A stretch of 54,028 nucleotides of DNA from Claveliimonas sp034178805 (GTDB lineage Bacteria; Bacillota; Clostridia; Lachnospirales; Lachnospiraceae). Location of the stretch: NCBI RefSeq assembly GCF_050314255.1, contig NZ_JBNPMZ010000020.1, positions 1-54,028 on the forward strand. Direction: 5' to 3'. The notes beneath the pieces were generated by a model that was not told the DNA's origin, ran no database searches, and saw only the letters and a list, made by a program, of their open reading frames with translations. Positions within the stretch are counted from its first letter, which is position 1, and each line of letters begins with the position of its first letter. The translations under genes and the position numbers were made by a program. This document shows positions 1 through 8,645 of the stretch, piece after piece.

Positions 1-366
1 CACTTCAATCGGTGCTCCACCGGCTGTTATCAAACAGAAGCTCTGACTCCAGAAAGTTTCTTTCCACAGCTTCTTTCGAATCTCCGGGAATTCTTTCTTA
101 AGGAGTCTGCTGCTGGCACTCTTATACGCATTGATAAACTTGCTGAGTTCACTCTTGGGCTGAGCCCTGAACATCACATGGATATGATCACCGTCATGGT
201 TCCACTCATCCACCTCAATGCCATATCTGGGTGCGATATAAGAAAAAATTTCCATAGCACGGTCAGAAACAGTATCATCAAAGACATATCGTCGGTATTT
301 CACAACCAAAACAAGGTGATAATACAACAAAAAAACTGAATGAGCATTATGGTCTAACTCTCGCAT
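1..366 (-). CDS. tnpA: IS200/IS605 family transposase TnpA (partial, C-terminus outside window)
   Basis: Y1 (HUH) single-strand transposase. The ATG at 366 begins MRELDHNAHSVFLLYYHLVL, and 122 codons are present before the window ends. The metal-binding HUH motif is visible as HIHVMF after the GDH residues, and the conserved KYRR and FWSQSFCLITAGG segments fit IS200-type TnpA. The family is about 130-155 residues long, so most of the protein is here, but the helix carrying the catalytic tyrosine falls beyond position 1. Known role: excision and insertion of the element as single-stranded DNA at subterminal hairpins. Confidence 0.9.
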   Translation of the reverse strand, partial: MRELDHNAHSVFLLYYHLVLVVKYRRYVFDDTVSDRAMEIFSYIAPRYGIEVDEWNHDGDHIHVMFRAQPKSELSKFINAYKSASSRLLKKEFPEIRKKLWKETFWSQSFCLITAGGAPIEV

Positions 367-496
367 AATAAAAGACTTCCTTTCTTATCGACTGAGTATA
401 TTATACCACAATGCTCACCTATTTTCAAGAACATACGTTCTTTCTTTGCAATTCATCCCAACCACCTAAGAGGAGGGGGAATTCTTGCTAAACAAT
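1..496 (-). mobile_element. IS200/IS605-family element, left part (truncated by window edge)
   Basis: Seen: a Y1-transposase gene reads off the window's left edge. Upstream of its start lies about 130 bp of non-coding DNA with an imperfect hairpin at 448-488 (outer arms gcaattc and gaattcttgc, inner arms rich in CCACCT/AGGAGG). Known: IS200/IS605 elements have subterminal hairpins, no terminal inverted repeats and no target duplication. Inferred: this is the left end, with the junction near 496/497. The adjacent minus-strand TTTAAC (502-497) resembles the TTTAA(C)-type targets of IS605 relatives, but the exact boundary is a guess. The right end lies outside the window, so whether a tnpB gene follows is unknown. 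Confidence 0.75.
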
Positions 497-747
497 GTTA
501 AAATATGGACATTCTTTTCTCTTTCCTCAGCCTTTCCTTCTTCAAAACTTTCCTCCCGCAGCTGGCGCATGGTTTCTTCTTCATCATATTCATAAATACT
601 CATTTTCTTCGCCTCCGCTTTGTTTTTCGAGAGAAAATCTGCCAGAATCCCCTCTCTGATACATTCATTAATCGCACGTTCTACTGCATCTTCCAACGGC
701 ATATCTGCAACATGATACTGATTTAAGATAATATCAGATACGCTTTT
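497..747 (-). pseudogene. Rpn / PD-(D/E)XK nuclease-type transposase-like protein, C-terminal remnant
   Basis: The frame carries a typical C-terminal segment of the Rpn (recombination-promoting nuclease, PD-(D/E)XK transposase-like) family: a DECIREG-like block (NECIREGILADFL), then NKAEAKKMSIYEYDEE, then a charged EEGKAEERE tail. It is open only back to a stop at 748-750, so the whole N-terminal nuclease domain is missing. Its 3' end runs into the IS200/IS605 left end near 497. A short ORF with an internal ATG at 702 remains but probably makes nothing functional. The stretch 748-831 holds no gene. Confidence 0.7.
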
Positions 748-831
748 TCATAGACAAGTAGAAAAATAATACTTTATGCACAGTTTAACATAAAGCCTTA
801 GTTGCGTCAATATAAATGATACATTTTTATT

Positions 832-1803
832 TTAATTTATCATATCCTTTGCCGCTTTATACCCGTATTTTTCTTCTGCCTCAAGCACCGCCCGGTTAAC
901 CGCTTTTCCTACCACGTATGCAGCCAGGGTTCCTGCCACATCCGGATTGGATTTTACCTCTCCCACAGACAGGGCATAAATGGAATCACCATCCATGGAT
1001 GTATTCACCGGCCGTATGGTTCTTGCCAGTCCGTTGCTGGCCATTGCTGCAATCTTATTCATCTCTGACTTTGTAAACTTTGCATTGGTAATGACTGCGC
1101 CTATCGTTGTGTTGAAAGAAAAACCGCTTGCTGTCTGAAGGGTTCTGACCAGCTCTTCCTCACTGGAAATCATACCATCCTTCTGTGCATTGAGAAGACC
1201 CGCCAACTGTTTCCCGGAGTCCATTTCAAATACATCCCCGATAGCATTGACAACTACAATTGCTCCTATCTGAAGTTCATCTATCTGCAGACAGTAACAG
1301 CCAAGACCGGATTTCATTGCGTACTCATCTCCATGGATTTTTCCCACAGTGGCTCCCATCCCGGCACCTGCATTTCCGTTTCGTTCTATATTTCTTTCAC
1401 TGTCAAGGCAGGCTGCATAGCCCATAGTTGCATCAGGACGGACTTTTCCATTTGCACAATTGAGATCGAAGATACAGGAACCCACCACGATTGGTACGAT
1501 TTCACTGCCTACCTGTATCCCTTTTCCTTTTTCTTCAAGATACTTCATAACTCCTCCGGCAACATCCAATCCATAGGCACTTCCGCCGCTCAGGAACAGT
1601 CCATTGATTCCATCATTGCTCATACGCGGATTCAGAAGCTCCGTTTCCCTTGATGCCGGGCCTCCTCCGCGCACATCTACACCACATGGTGCTTTCTCAT
1701 CACAGATAATTACACTACAGCCTGTTCCATGCTCCTCATCCTGAGCATGACCGATATGAATGTTCTTTATCTCATGAATACTTATCTCTTTCCACTTACT
1801 CAT
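832..1803 (-). CDS. P1 family (S58, DmpA-like) peptidase
   Basis: A 323-residue member of the S58/P1 N-terminal-nucleophile peptidases, which self-cleave and act as aminopeptidases or amidases. Seen: the glycine-rich DVRGGGPASRET segment, the FLSGGSAYGLD block and the self-cleavage region FNTTIGAVITNA, where cleavage would fall between Asn231 and Thr232 and make Thr232 the nucleophile. Length is normal for the short clostridial subfamily. I chose the ATG at 1803 because AAGGAGG lies 7 bases upstream; an upstream TTG has no such site. No signal peptide is seen, so it is probably cytoplasmic. It starts 33 bp after jetD stops and is probably co-transcribed with the Wadjet operon, though no functional link is known. 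Confidence 0.85.
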   Translation of the reverse strand: MSKWKEISIHEIKNIHIGHAQDEEHGTGCSVIICDEKAPCGVDVRGGGPASRETELLNPRMSNDGINGLFLSGGSAYGLDVAGGVMKYLEEKGKGIQVGSEIVPIVVGSCIFDLNCANGKVRPDATMGYAACLDSERNIERNGNAGAGMGATVGKIHGDEYAMKSGLGCYCLQIDELQIGAIVVVNAIGDVFEMDSGKQLAGLLNAQKDGMISSEEELVRTLQTASGFSFNTTIGAVITNAKFTKSEMNKIAAMASNGLARTIRPVNTSMDGDSIYALSVGEVKSNPDVAGTLAAYVVGKAVNRAVLEAEEKYGYKAAKDMIN

Positions 1804-1836
1804 GTTCTTCCTCCTTATAATCAAGTACGCTTTACC

Positions 1837-3108
1837 CTACTCCACCAGCAGCTCCTGCTCGATTTCAAGCCCATACTCCAGAATGCACTGTTTCAGTTCT
1901 TCCAGATCACCTGCTTTCAACAGTTCCAGCTTCTTTCTTTTTCCTGCCTCTATAGATACTCCCGCTCCCTGGGCAACTGCCCGCTCATAATCTCTTTTCA
2001 GCATTTTAAACGGCTGCAACTCCAGGAAAATATTCGCCTTATTAAATTGGAAAATACGAATTCCACCGTAATCCATATCTCCCCAATGATAATACTCCAC
2101 ATTATCCCCTGCTACATCCACAATTTTCTTTAAGAAACGCACTTCTTTTGGAGAGAAAAACCCGTGACAGAAAATATACAGGGTATCTCTTTTATACTTC
2201 TGTTTTTCATAATTTGCCTTATTTTCAATAATGATTACCTGCTTTACATTCGGAAGTCTAAGCGGTGATGCATGCTCCAGAGTCTTCGCATTAATGATGG
2301 TTCCATAGAGATTCTGTGACGTGTCTATCTCCACACCGGCATGCGCATCAGCATCTCCTTCCATAGAATAGACAAGAGGTCCTTTCCACTCCAGGGTCTG
2401 CGCATAGGACAGAATTCCATGCGCTGCAAGAACTTCATCATTACTCATACCATCTTCATAATCGGGAGAATAATTTGTAAGGATACTAACAACTGCTCCT
2501 TCATATTTCTTCCGAAATATCTTGGATGGAGTCAGCCTTTCTTCCGGCAGTTTCGCATTCTGAAATACTCTCGCACTGAAAATCGGCTTTTCCACCGGCT
2601 CTTCCAGATGAATCAGCTCATTCAGGCACCGGTACAGACATCCATCTTCTATCCGTTCTTTCGTTGTCTGAGAACAATTCCCTTCGCGTAGCAGACGCAG
2701 CTCTTCCTCGTAATACTGTGTAAGCCATGTCCCTTCCGCACGTTTCCTCAAATTTTCCAGAATGTCAATATACCTGAGTTGTCTTTTTCTCGGGTCTTCG
2801 ACACCTGCCCTTGCACAGAGCGCCGGCATGATATCCGTCGAGTAATGGATGGTACGAATGTTTGTGTTCACATCACACCAGTCAAACCAGACTTTTCCCT
2901 GTCCGCCAAGCACGGGATCATTTTCAATCTCTCTTGCCTGGGCAAGAAATCTTTCTCTTCCACCAACCGCCTGCATAACTGCACTATCCACTCCGGGATG
3001 ATGATAACCGGACGCAGTGCCCGCCCGGTATCCCTTGGTATCTATTTTCTCAATCATCCATTGAATAAGCGTGATTGTCTTCATTTCCGCTTTGCTTTTC
3101 TTTGTCAC
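1837..3108 (-). CDS. jetD: Wadjet system nuclease subunit JetD (DUF2220/Toprim)
   Basis: JetD is the Toprim-type nuclease of Wadjet, which cuts circular DNA that the SMC-like JetABC complex has looped out. The Toprim signature is visible in the C-terminal half: IIIENKANYE (catalytic Glu about 295) and HWGDMDYGG (Asp about 344 and 346). The N-terminal half would be the arm and winged-helix part known from the topoisomerase VI-A/Spo11-like fold. The start is uncertain: I chose the GTG at 3108, 8 bases after GAGGG. A TTG at 3123 and an ATG at 3084 are alternatives. It overlaps the jetC end by about 59 bp, as expected for a coupled operon. Confidence 0.88.
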   Translation of the reverse strand: MTKKSKAEMKTITLIQWMIEKIDTKGYRAGTASGYHHPGVDSAVMQAVGGRERFLAQAREIENDPVLGGQGKVWFDWCDVNTNIRTIHYSTDIMPALCARAGVEDPRKRQLRYIDILENLRKRAEGTWLTQYYEEELRLLREGNCSQTTKERIEDGCLYRCLNELIHLEEPVEKPIFSARVFQNAKLPEERLTPSKIFRKKYEGAVVSILTNYSPDYEDGMSNDEVLAAHGILSYAQTLEWKGPLVYSMEGDADAHAGVEIDTSQNLYGTIINAKTLEHASPLRLPNVKQVIIIENKANYEKQKYKRDTLYIFCHGFFSPKEVRFLKKIVDVAGDNVEYYHWGDMDYGGIRIFQFNKANIFLELQPFKMLKRDYERAVAQGAGVSIEAGKRKKLELLKAGDLEELKQCILEYGLEIEQELLVE

Positions 3109-6100
3109 CGTCTCTTCCCTCAATCATTTCCAGATAATTTCCCTTATCAATGTGCATCATGGATATCTGATTCTGATATCTCCGGAATCCGTAGACACTG
3201 TCCACATTGCGGATCAGCGATTGGAGACGTTCATCCGGTACGCAGACAATCAGCTGCAATTCCAGCTCTCTTGCATAGCGCAGACATACTTCGCTTCGTT
3301 CCTTATCCATCTTGGAAAATGCCTCATCAAGGAGCACCAGACGGATCTTGGAATCCCGGTTACTCTGCTGCATATAGAGCATTGCAAATCCCGCAAGAAG
3401 GGCTACATACTTCGGATTCTGTCCTTCTCCTCCGGAATCTCGTCCTGCCATCTCGTCTACCGCATTCTTCTTTACATTACCCTGCTCATCTTCTACTCTC
3501 TCGTACATACTGAAGGTCAGGTAGTTACGATAATCTGCATACCTCTCCATTTCCTGTTTGTGAAGAGAACGATTCTGTCCATCCTCATCTCTTGGAGGCA
3601 TGAATTTTTCTGTCAGCCTCTGAATCTGGCGCTCATATTTCTGATAGAATTCATCCTCGCCAAAGCTCAGCTGTCCCTCAAATCCGTCATTATCCAGAAC
3701 CTTGCTGTCCAACTCCGGTGCCATCAGCATCTCATAAAACTGTCCATTTTCATTTTCCGCAGGAAGAATGTCTATCTGATAGGTGCTGTCCGAGAATCGG
3801 ATCTTTGACAGCATTCGGTTAATCTCTCTCTTGTGGCGGTACGCAGCCTTAATCTCGCCATGAATCGTAGCAATCACATTTTCTCTGAGGGAATGGTATA
3901 CCAGCCGGTACTGCTTTTCAAATTCCTCTTTATACTTCGGTTCAAAATCCTGCCGTATCTGATCCAGTACCCTGTCATACACATCATTGTTCCGTTCTAC
4001 CCCGGTAAAGCCATACGCCGGATACTCCCGGTTAAATCGGTTACGAGCCATGGCGCGTTCATCCGCTTCGTGCTCTTCCTGCTCTCCCAGGCGAGCCAGC
4101 TGTTCATTTAATTTTCTGCGGTAAGCGGTCTCGCTCTGCGTGCAAAGCTGCGCCTTCACTTCCTCAAGCAGAGATTCATTTATCACAAATCCTTCCTGTA
4201 GAAATGCCAGCTTCTCTCTGAAATCACCCAGTTCCTTTTCTGCCGCACTCTTATTTTCCGCGCGTCCGATTCGTTCACGATTCACCCGCTCTATTGCTTC
4301 ATCCAGAGCCGTAATTTTCTCTTCCAGTTCTTCTTTGCGCGCCTTCAGCTGTGCCGTCAACGTACCGTCTTCCAGTTTCTTAAGCTCTTTCTTAAGCTGC
4401 TCCTGCTTCGCCAGATAATTTTCCAGTTCATCTGCCGCATAGGACAACTGCAGTAACTGCTCCGGATCCTGATTCAGCTGTTCGAACCGCTGGGCCTGAT
4501 TCAGAGTATCTCTCATCTGAATATCCCCGATCTGCCTCTTCTGCAGCTCGTACACCTCATCCTCCAGTTCCTTAAGCTTCGCCTTGGAAACTTTGGTACC
4601 GATGCAAGCATAACGGGTATAATCATTTTCCCGTAAATGGCGGAACATATAATTACTGTAGGAATAGCAATCCGGAGTCACGCCATCCCGCACTTCATGG
4701 AGTTCATCCACCGTCTCACATTTGTGGATTCTTCCCAGATACCGTTTCAGACAAAGATCCACATACGCCTCTTCCGCCTTAACCGCTTCGTACAGGGTTC
4801 CCTCCTCTGCCTGCGGCTGATCTCGCTGAATAGCAGCCGTATTAATAATGTCAATTTCTTCATATTCTTTGCGCTTCATTCTGCGGAAAATTTTTGCCGC
4901 ATCCAGCGCATACTGTGGCTCCGTGATCAGACTGTGTTTGATACGTCCCAGCCTTCCTTCAATGGCATTCTTCCATTTTTCCTCTGTAATATCAAATAAA
5001 TCTGCAAATATTTCCACATGGATGGTTCGTCCATACTGACTGCTGAGTTCACTCTGAAGCTGTGCCCTGGCGCTTTTCAATTCCTTCCGGTAGGGCTTCC
5101 TGTCATTGCGAAGATCCTCTACCATCTCCTGCTTCTCTTTCAGATCCCTCGTAGTCTCCCGGATACTTTCATTCAGATCCGCAAGCTCATCCGCAATCAT
5201 CTCCAACGCATTCTGGATTCCCTTTTTCAGCTTCTCCAATCCGGATACTGATACGTGACCATCCAGTATTTCATCCAGACGCTGAAGCGTTGGATTACTG
5301 ATGTAGCCGCTGATGTCTTCATCGTCCTCCCATGCCTTCAGACCATTCAGTATTTCCCTCCACTGTCTGGAGTTACCTGCCAGAAGATGAATGGTGGTTT
5401 CCAGATCCTCCAGCTCCTTTTTCTTCACACCGTAATCACTGGCATGAAGCTCCGCCTTCACTTCGATCAGCTCATCTGTCTTCGCCTTCCGCTCTCCGTC
5501 CAGCATATTCTTCTTCTCTTCCAGTTCCGATATTTTCTTAAGAATCCCTTCCAGATCGGATTTTTTAGCCTCCAGACGAGTCTTGCAGTTCTCAATCTCC
5601 ACAATCCGAAGGGTTGCCTCCGTCTGCACCTTATCAGCCTTTACCTTCACAAGCTCCAGATTATGCTCCCGAATCCCTTCCAGAATCTCGATACGGTGCT
5701 CCAGATCATCCACCCGTTCCTTAATCTCACGGTAGGCTCCCAGCTGTTCACTGATTGTGGACACCGTATCCTCCTTGCTCTTTGGAAACATGTAGTCTTT
5801 GATAAACTGCCCGGTTCCGTTGGTCATACGGAGTGCAATGGCACTTTTCTCCATCGTCATCAGACGTCCCGGATCAATATATCCGAAAATGACGTCATAC
5901 AGCGTGTTCAGATACGCCTCTTTGGACGGATAAATGCGGTTGACATCCCCCCGTCCCCGATTATCTTCGGATCTGCTTCTCTCCTCAATCAGCTTCTTCA
6001 GCCGCGCGACTGTGTAAGGTGTGCCCTGCTCCGTCAGGTATTCATCTTCAGGAATCTTCCCGGAATGGCTGAAGAAATGATATTTTTTCAGTTCAAGATC

Positions 6101-6466
6101 ATTTCTGCCAACCTCAAAAATTGCACCGATACAGGTCGTGATTTTACTGCCGGTATCAACAATTTCCAATACCAGCTGTGAACAGAAATCCACATTTTCA
6201 CGATTGGACGTTCCATCCTTCTGTGCACCGCGAAGATAACTTAAGACACTTCGTTTATTCTTCGCATCATCTGCTGCCTTATTTAAAAATGTGGACGCCA
6301 CGCTGCCGTAAAGCACCACCTGAATCGCATCCATCACCGTAGATTTTCCGGAGCCGCTCTTACCACTGAACAGATTCACATATTCATGGAATTCCATTAC
6401 CTTGTGACCGATACCTCCCCAGTTGTTAATCAGCATCCGGGTAAATATTTTCTTCGATTGTTTCAT
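3050..6466 (-). CDS. jetC: Wadjet system SMC-like ATPase JetC
   Basis: A 1138-residue SMC/MukB-like ATPase. Seen: Walker A GKSGSGKST at about 35-43; long charged heptad-rich stretches (about 250-480 and 640-830) that fit coiled-coil arms around a central hinge; ABC signature SGGEGQ at about 1011; and Walker B LVLLDEAFSKMD with the Asp-Glu pair at about 1047-1048. Known role: the ATP-driven loop-extrusion motor of Wadjet, which senses small circular DNA. I chose the ATG at 6466 (MKQSKKIF), preceded by GAGGAG, rather than an in-frame start 39 bases upstream. It overlaps jetB by 41 bp and jetD by about 59 bp, giving tight translational coupling. Confidence 0.93.
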   Translation of the reverse strand: MKQSKKIFTRMLINNWGGIGHKVMEFHEYVNLFSGKSGSGKSTVMDAIQVVLYGSVASTFLNKAADDAKNKRSVLSYLRGAQKDGTSNRENVDFCSQLVLEIVDTGSKITTCIGAIFEVGRNDLELKKYHFFSHSGKIPEDEYLTEQGTPYTVARLKKLIEERSRSEDNRGRGDVNRIYPSKEAYLNTLYDVIFGYIDPGRLMTMEKSAIALRMTNGTGQFIKDYMFPKSKEDTVSTISEQLGAYREIKERVDDLEHRIEILEGIREHNLELVKVKADKVQTEATLRIVEIENCKTRLEAKKSDLEGILKKISELEEKKNMLDGERKAKTDELIEVKAELHASDYGVKKKELEDLETTIHLLAGNSRQWREILNGLKAWEDDEDISGYISNPTLQRLDEILDGHVSVSGLEKLKKGIQNALEMIADELADLNESIRETTRDLKEKQEMVEDLRNDRKPYRKELKSARAQLQSELSSQYGRTIHVEIFADLFDITEEKWKNAIEGRLGRIKHSLITEPQYALDAAKIFRRMKRKEYEEIDIINTAAIQRDQPQAEEGTLYEAVKAEEAYVDLCLKRYLGRIHKCETVDELHEVRDGVTPDCYSYSNYMFRHLRENDYTRYACIGTKVSKAKLKELEDEVYELQKRQIGDIQMRDTLNQAQRFEQLNQDPEQLLQLSYAADELENYLAKQEQLKKELKKLEDGTLTAQLKARKEELEEKITALDEAIERVNRERIGRAENKSAAEKELGDFREKLAFLQEGFVINESLLEEVKAQLCTQSETAYRRKLNEQLARLGEQEEHEADERAMARNRFNREYPAYGFTGVERNNDVYDRVLDQIRQDFEPKYKEEFEKQYRLVYHSLRENVIATIHGEIKAAYRHKREINRMLSKIRFSDSTYQIDILPAENENGQFYEMLMAPELDSKVLDNDGFEGQLSFGEDEFYQKYERQIQRLTEKFMPPRDEDGQNRSLHKQEMERYADYRNYLTFSMYERVEDEQGNVKKNAVDEMAGRDSGGEGQNPKYVALLAGFAMLYMQQSNRDSKIRLVLLDEAFSKMDKERSEVCLRYARELELQLIVCVPDERLQSLIRNVDSVYGFRRYQNQISMMHIDKGNYLEMIEGRDGDKEKQSGNEDNHAYSMDD

Positions 6467-7061
6467 TCTCCGCGGTCTCCTCTCTGTACTCTTCAACCAG
6501 CGCATTAATATCTGCCGCGCTCACATAAAGATTAATCGTACTGTATAAATAAATCGGTGTCCTGTCCTCCACATCCCGGACAGCTCCCGGAAGCTCGATC
6601 ATCTGATGCTTACTCATCAGATACAGCGCCTCCCGCCACTCCGCTACCGTAAGCTTCCGGTTCAGAAGATTCGTATTTTTACCATATTCCCGGATTTCTT
6701 CCAGCGTTGTCACTGTTGCCTTCAATCCCTCGCCCAGGATCTTATCCCGGTAAATCATTTTTACCAGAAGAACAATAATTGTGGTGGTCAGACTCATTTT
6801 CTCTGTTTCCACGCCATCTCCCACCAGCCGGAAAATATGCTCCTGGGGATCGTGCGTCAGCTCACATCCCAGTACCGACAGATACTCCTCAATAAATCCT
6901 CTGTGCCTTACACACATTTCATAATCCGGATTATCTCTGGGCGTCAGGGTCACCGGATCATAACGCATCTGCACAATACAGGTCTGCCGAAATAGTTTTG
7001 ATATTGTCTTTTTCAGGTTATCCGCCTCTGTTACGGATAATTCTTCCATATATGCTGCCAT
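6426..7061 (-). CDS. jetB: Wadjet system KITE subunit JetB
   Basis: A 211-residue protein between jetA and jetC. Position, size and predicted helix/winged-helix character fit JetB, the KITE (MukE-like) subunit that bridges the kleisin JetA and the JetC heads. I recognise no catalytic motif and the family has none. The ATG at 7061 has GGAGG 8 bases upstream, lying inside the jetA end; the gap to the jetA stop is only 3 bp. Assignment rests mainly on operon context with clear JetC and JetD proteins. Confidence 0.85.
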   Translation of the reverse strand: MAAYMEELSVTEADNLKKTISKLFRQTCIVQMRYDPVTLTPRDNPDYEMCVRHRGFIEEYLSVLGCELTHDPQEHIFRLVGDGVETEKMSLTTTIIVLLVKMIYRDKILGEGLKATVTTLEEIREYGKNTNLLNRKLTVAEWREALYLMSKHQMIELPGAVRDVEDRTPIYLYSTINLYVSAADINALVEEYREETAENETIEENIYPDAD

Positions 7062-7064
7062 CCT

Positions 7065-8462
7065 CTATTCCTCCCGAATCGTCAGCTCAGAGAACCGGTA
7101 TCCATCCCTGCTCTCCAGTTCCCGTCCCACTGAGATATCTCTTCTGTCATCCGCAATCTCGGTTGCCTCCTGCCATACAAAAAACAGTTTCTCCAGATCT
7201 TCCATAGACTGCACCGTATCCTCTGTTACCCGGAATCTTCCATCCTGTTCATTTTTCTTTCTGAATGCATCAATTTCCTGTCGGGTATACAGCGGCTTAA
7301 TCACGAATGCATCCAGCTCTTCTCCTGCCTCTTCATCCCGGCGAACCGCCTGCGGCCTGAATTCCTCTTTTTCCGTATCACGCCGTCTGAACAGACTTCG
7401 CTCCGTCATTACGCGAAAACGCTCGGTGAGATGCATCCGGTCTGCCAGCTTCTGCAGGATTTCCTCCTGCCTGTCACTCTTATTTAAAATATTGACCAGT
7501 GTTACCGTCTGGTCTTCCGATACAGAGCCCTCCATAAGGATATACCGGATTCGTGCCGCCGCACGGCTGGCAAATACGGTCTTCTGCTCAATCAGCTTGT
7601 TATATCTTCTCTCAATGGCATCAAATTCCCGCTCAATCAGATAAATAATATCCATTGCCTCCTCGCAGAGCCGTACTGCCCGGTCTCTTTTTCTGCACTG
7701 CAGCACATCTTCCTCATCGATTTCCCGCTCCAGAAGCTCCTGCCTGCGCATCTCATTTTCACTTAAATTCCTGTCGATCAGTTCCTTCACCGCCTCCTTA
7801 TAGCGGTAAAAGCTGTCTGTGGTGGTAAGAATCGCATATTTCTTACTGTCACTGTTATTAATCTCCTTCACCAGAACTTCCTGAATCCCCAGGAAACTCC
7901 TCTGTCTGGACAGCTCATCAAAATACCCTCTCATGCCCTCCTGCATATTCGCCAGCATCTGAAGAAGGGACCGCGAGGTCTGAAGCGCGCTCTTCAATAT
8001 CTCATTATTTTTTTCTTTATCGGAACTGTAGGTATACAGATAACTGTAAACTGCCAGCACGCTTTCCCTCTCCCTGGTATTGTCCTCACTGTATAGCCTC
8101 TGAAACAACTGCACAAACAACTGACTGTATTCCGGAAATGAAACCACATAACTGTTCAGTGATTCATCATAATCCCGAATAAGCCATCCCCAGTTCTCCA
8201 GATTCTTAAGACAGACGGATGCCATATTGGCTCTGGTAAGCAGTTCTCCTTCCTCGTCAAACTGCTCCTCGCTCCATTCCAGCGTCTCCTTAGCAATCCG
8301 CTCATTCATCACCGCCCGGCACTCCCGTTCGGTGAGCCCCAGAAGGGAATAGGATCTCGCGGACTCCTCATAGATTGCCACCAGAAACTGCTGATAGTAG
8401 TCCATATATTTACTTGCAAAAAGTTTATAAAATTCCTTCGGAATCTTACTGATCAAATTCAT
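7065..8462 (-). CDS. jetA: Wadjet system kleisin subunit JetA
   Basis: A 465-residue protein, the first gene of the jetABCD operon. It starts MNLISKIPKEFYKLFASKYM and resembles the JetA family of clostridial Wadjet operons. Known role: a MukF/kleisin-like bridge that joins the two JetC heads and binds JetB dimers. Long charged helical stretches (about 150-300) are compatible with this. The ATG at 8462 has AAGGAG 7 bases upstream. I did not settle the Wadjet subtype (I, II or III); a profile search of JetA and JetB would do so. Confidence 0.87.
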   Translation of the reverse strand: MNLISKIPKEFYKLFASKYMDYYQQFLVAIYEESARSYSLLGLTERECRAVMNERIAKETLEWSEEQFDEEGELLTRANMASVCLKNLENWGWLIRDYDESLNSYVVSFPEYSQLFVQLFQRLYSEDNTRERESVLAVYSYLYTYSSDKEKNNEILKSALQTSRSLLQMLANMQEGMRGYFDELSRQRSFLGIQEVLVKEINNSDSKKYAILTTTDSFYRYKEAVKELIDRNLSENEMRRQELLEREIDEEDVLQCRKRDRAVRLCEEAMDIIYLIEREFDAIERRYNKLIEQKTVFASRAAARIRYILMEGSVSEDQTVTLVNILNKSDRQEEILQKLADRMHLTERFRVMTERSLFRRRDTEKEEFRPQAVRRDEEAGEELDAFVIKPLYTRQEIDAFRKKNEQDGRFRVTEDTVQSMEDLEKLFFVWQEATEIADDRRDISVGRELESRDGYRFSELTIREE

Positions 8463-8536
8463 GGATCGTCTCCTTCATATCATGCGCACCATTCCGGTAC
8501 TTTCTCCCACTCAAAATTAGTCATTCATACGAATAT

Positions 8537-8565
8537 ATTGTACTACATCCATGACTGAATGTGTA
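8537..8565 (-). promoter_or_regulatory. candidate promoter of the jetABCD operon
   Basis: Minus strand: TACACA (8565-8560), 17-base spacer, TACAAT (8542-8537), about 75 bp before jetA. Four of six -35 bases match consensus. It overlaps the T-run of the dapL terminator. This is the only reasonable promoter in the gap, but the match is modest. Confidence 0.4.
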
Positions 8566-8612
8566 AAAAAAAGAGGGAGTATCACAAAATCACAATTTTT
8601 GCGACACTCCCT
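8565..8612 (-). terminator. rho-independent terminator after dapL
   Basis: Minus strand: a stem of about 16 bp, AGGGAGTGTCGCAAAA pairing with TTTTGTGATACTCCCT with a few wobbles or mismatches, followed by C and eight T. It lies about 35 bp past the dapL stop and separates the glnA-dapL block from the Wadjet operon. Confidence 0.9.
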
Positions 8613-8645
8613 TAATATCTCACTTATTAAATTATCCCACCTGAT

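Noticed and set aside
5255..6181. Long plus-strand open frame opposite jetC
   Set aside because: It lies fully inside jetC on the other strand, has no ribosome site, and its sequence has low-complexity composition typical of an antisense shadow.
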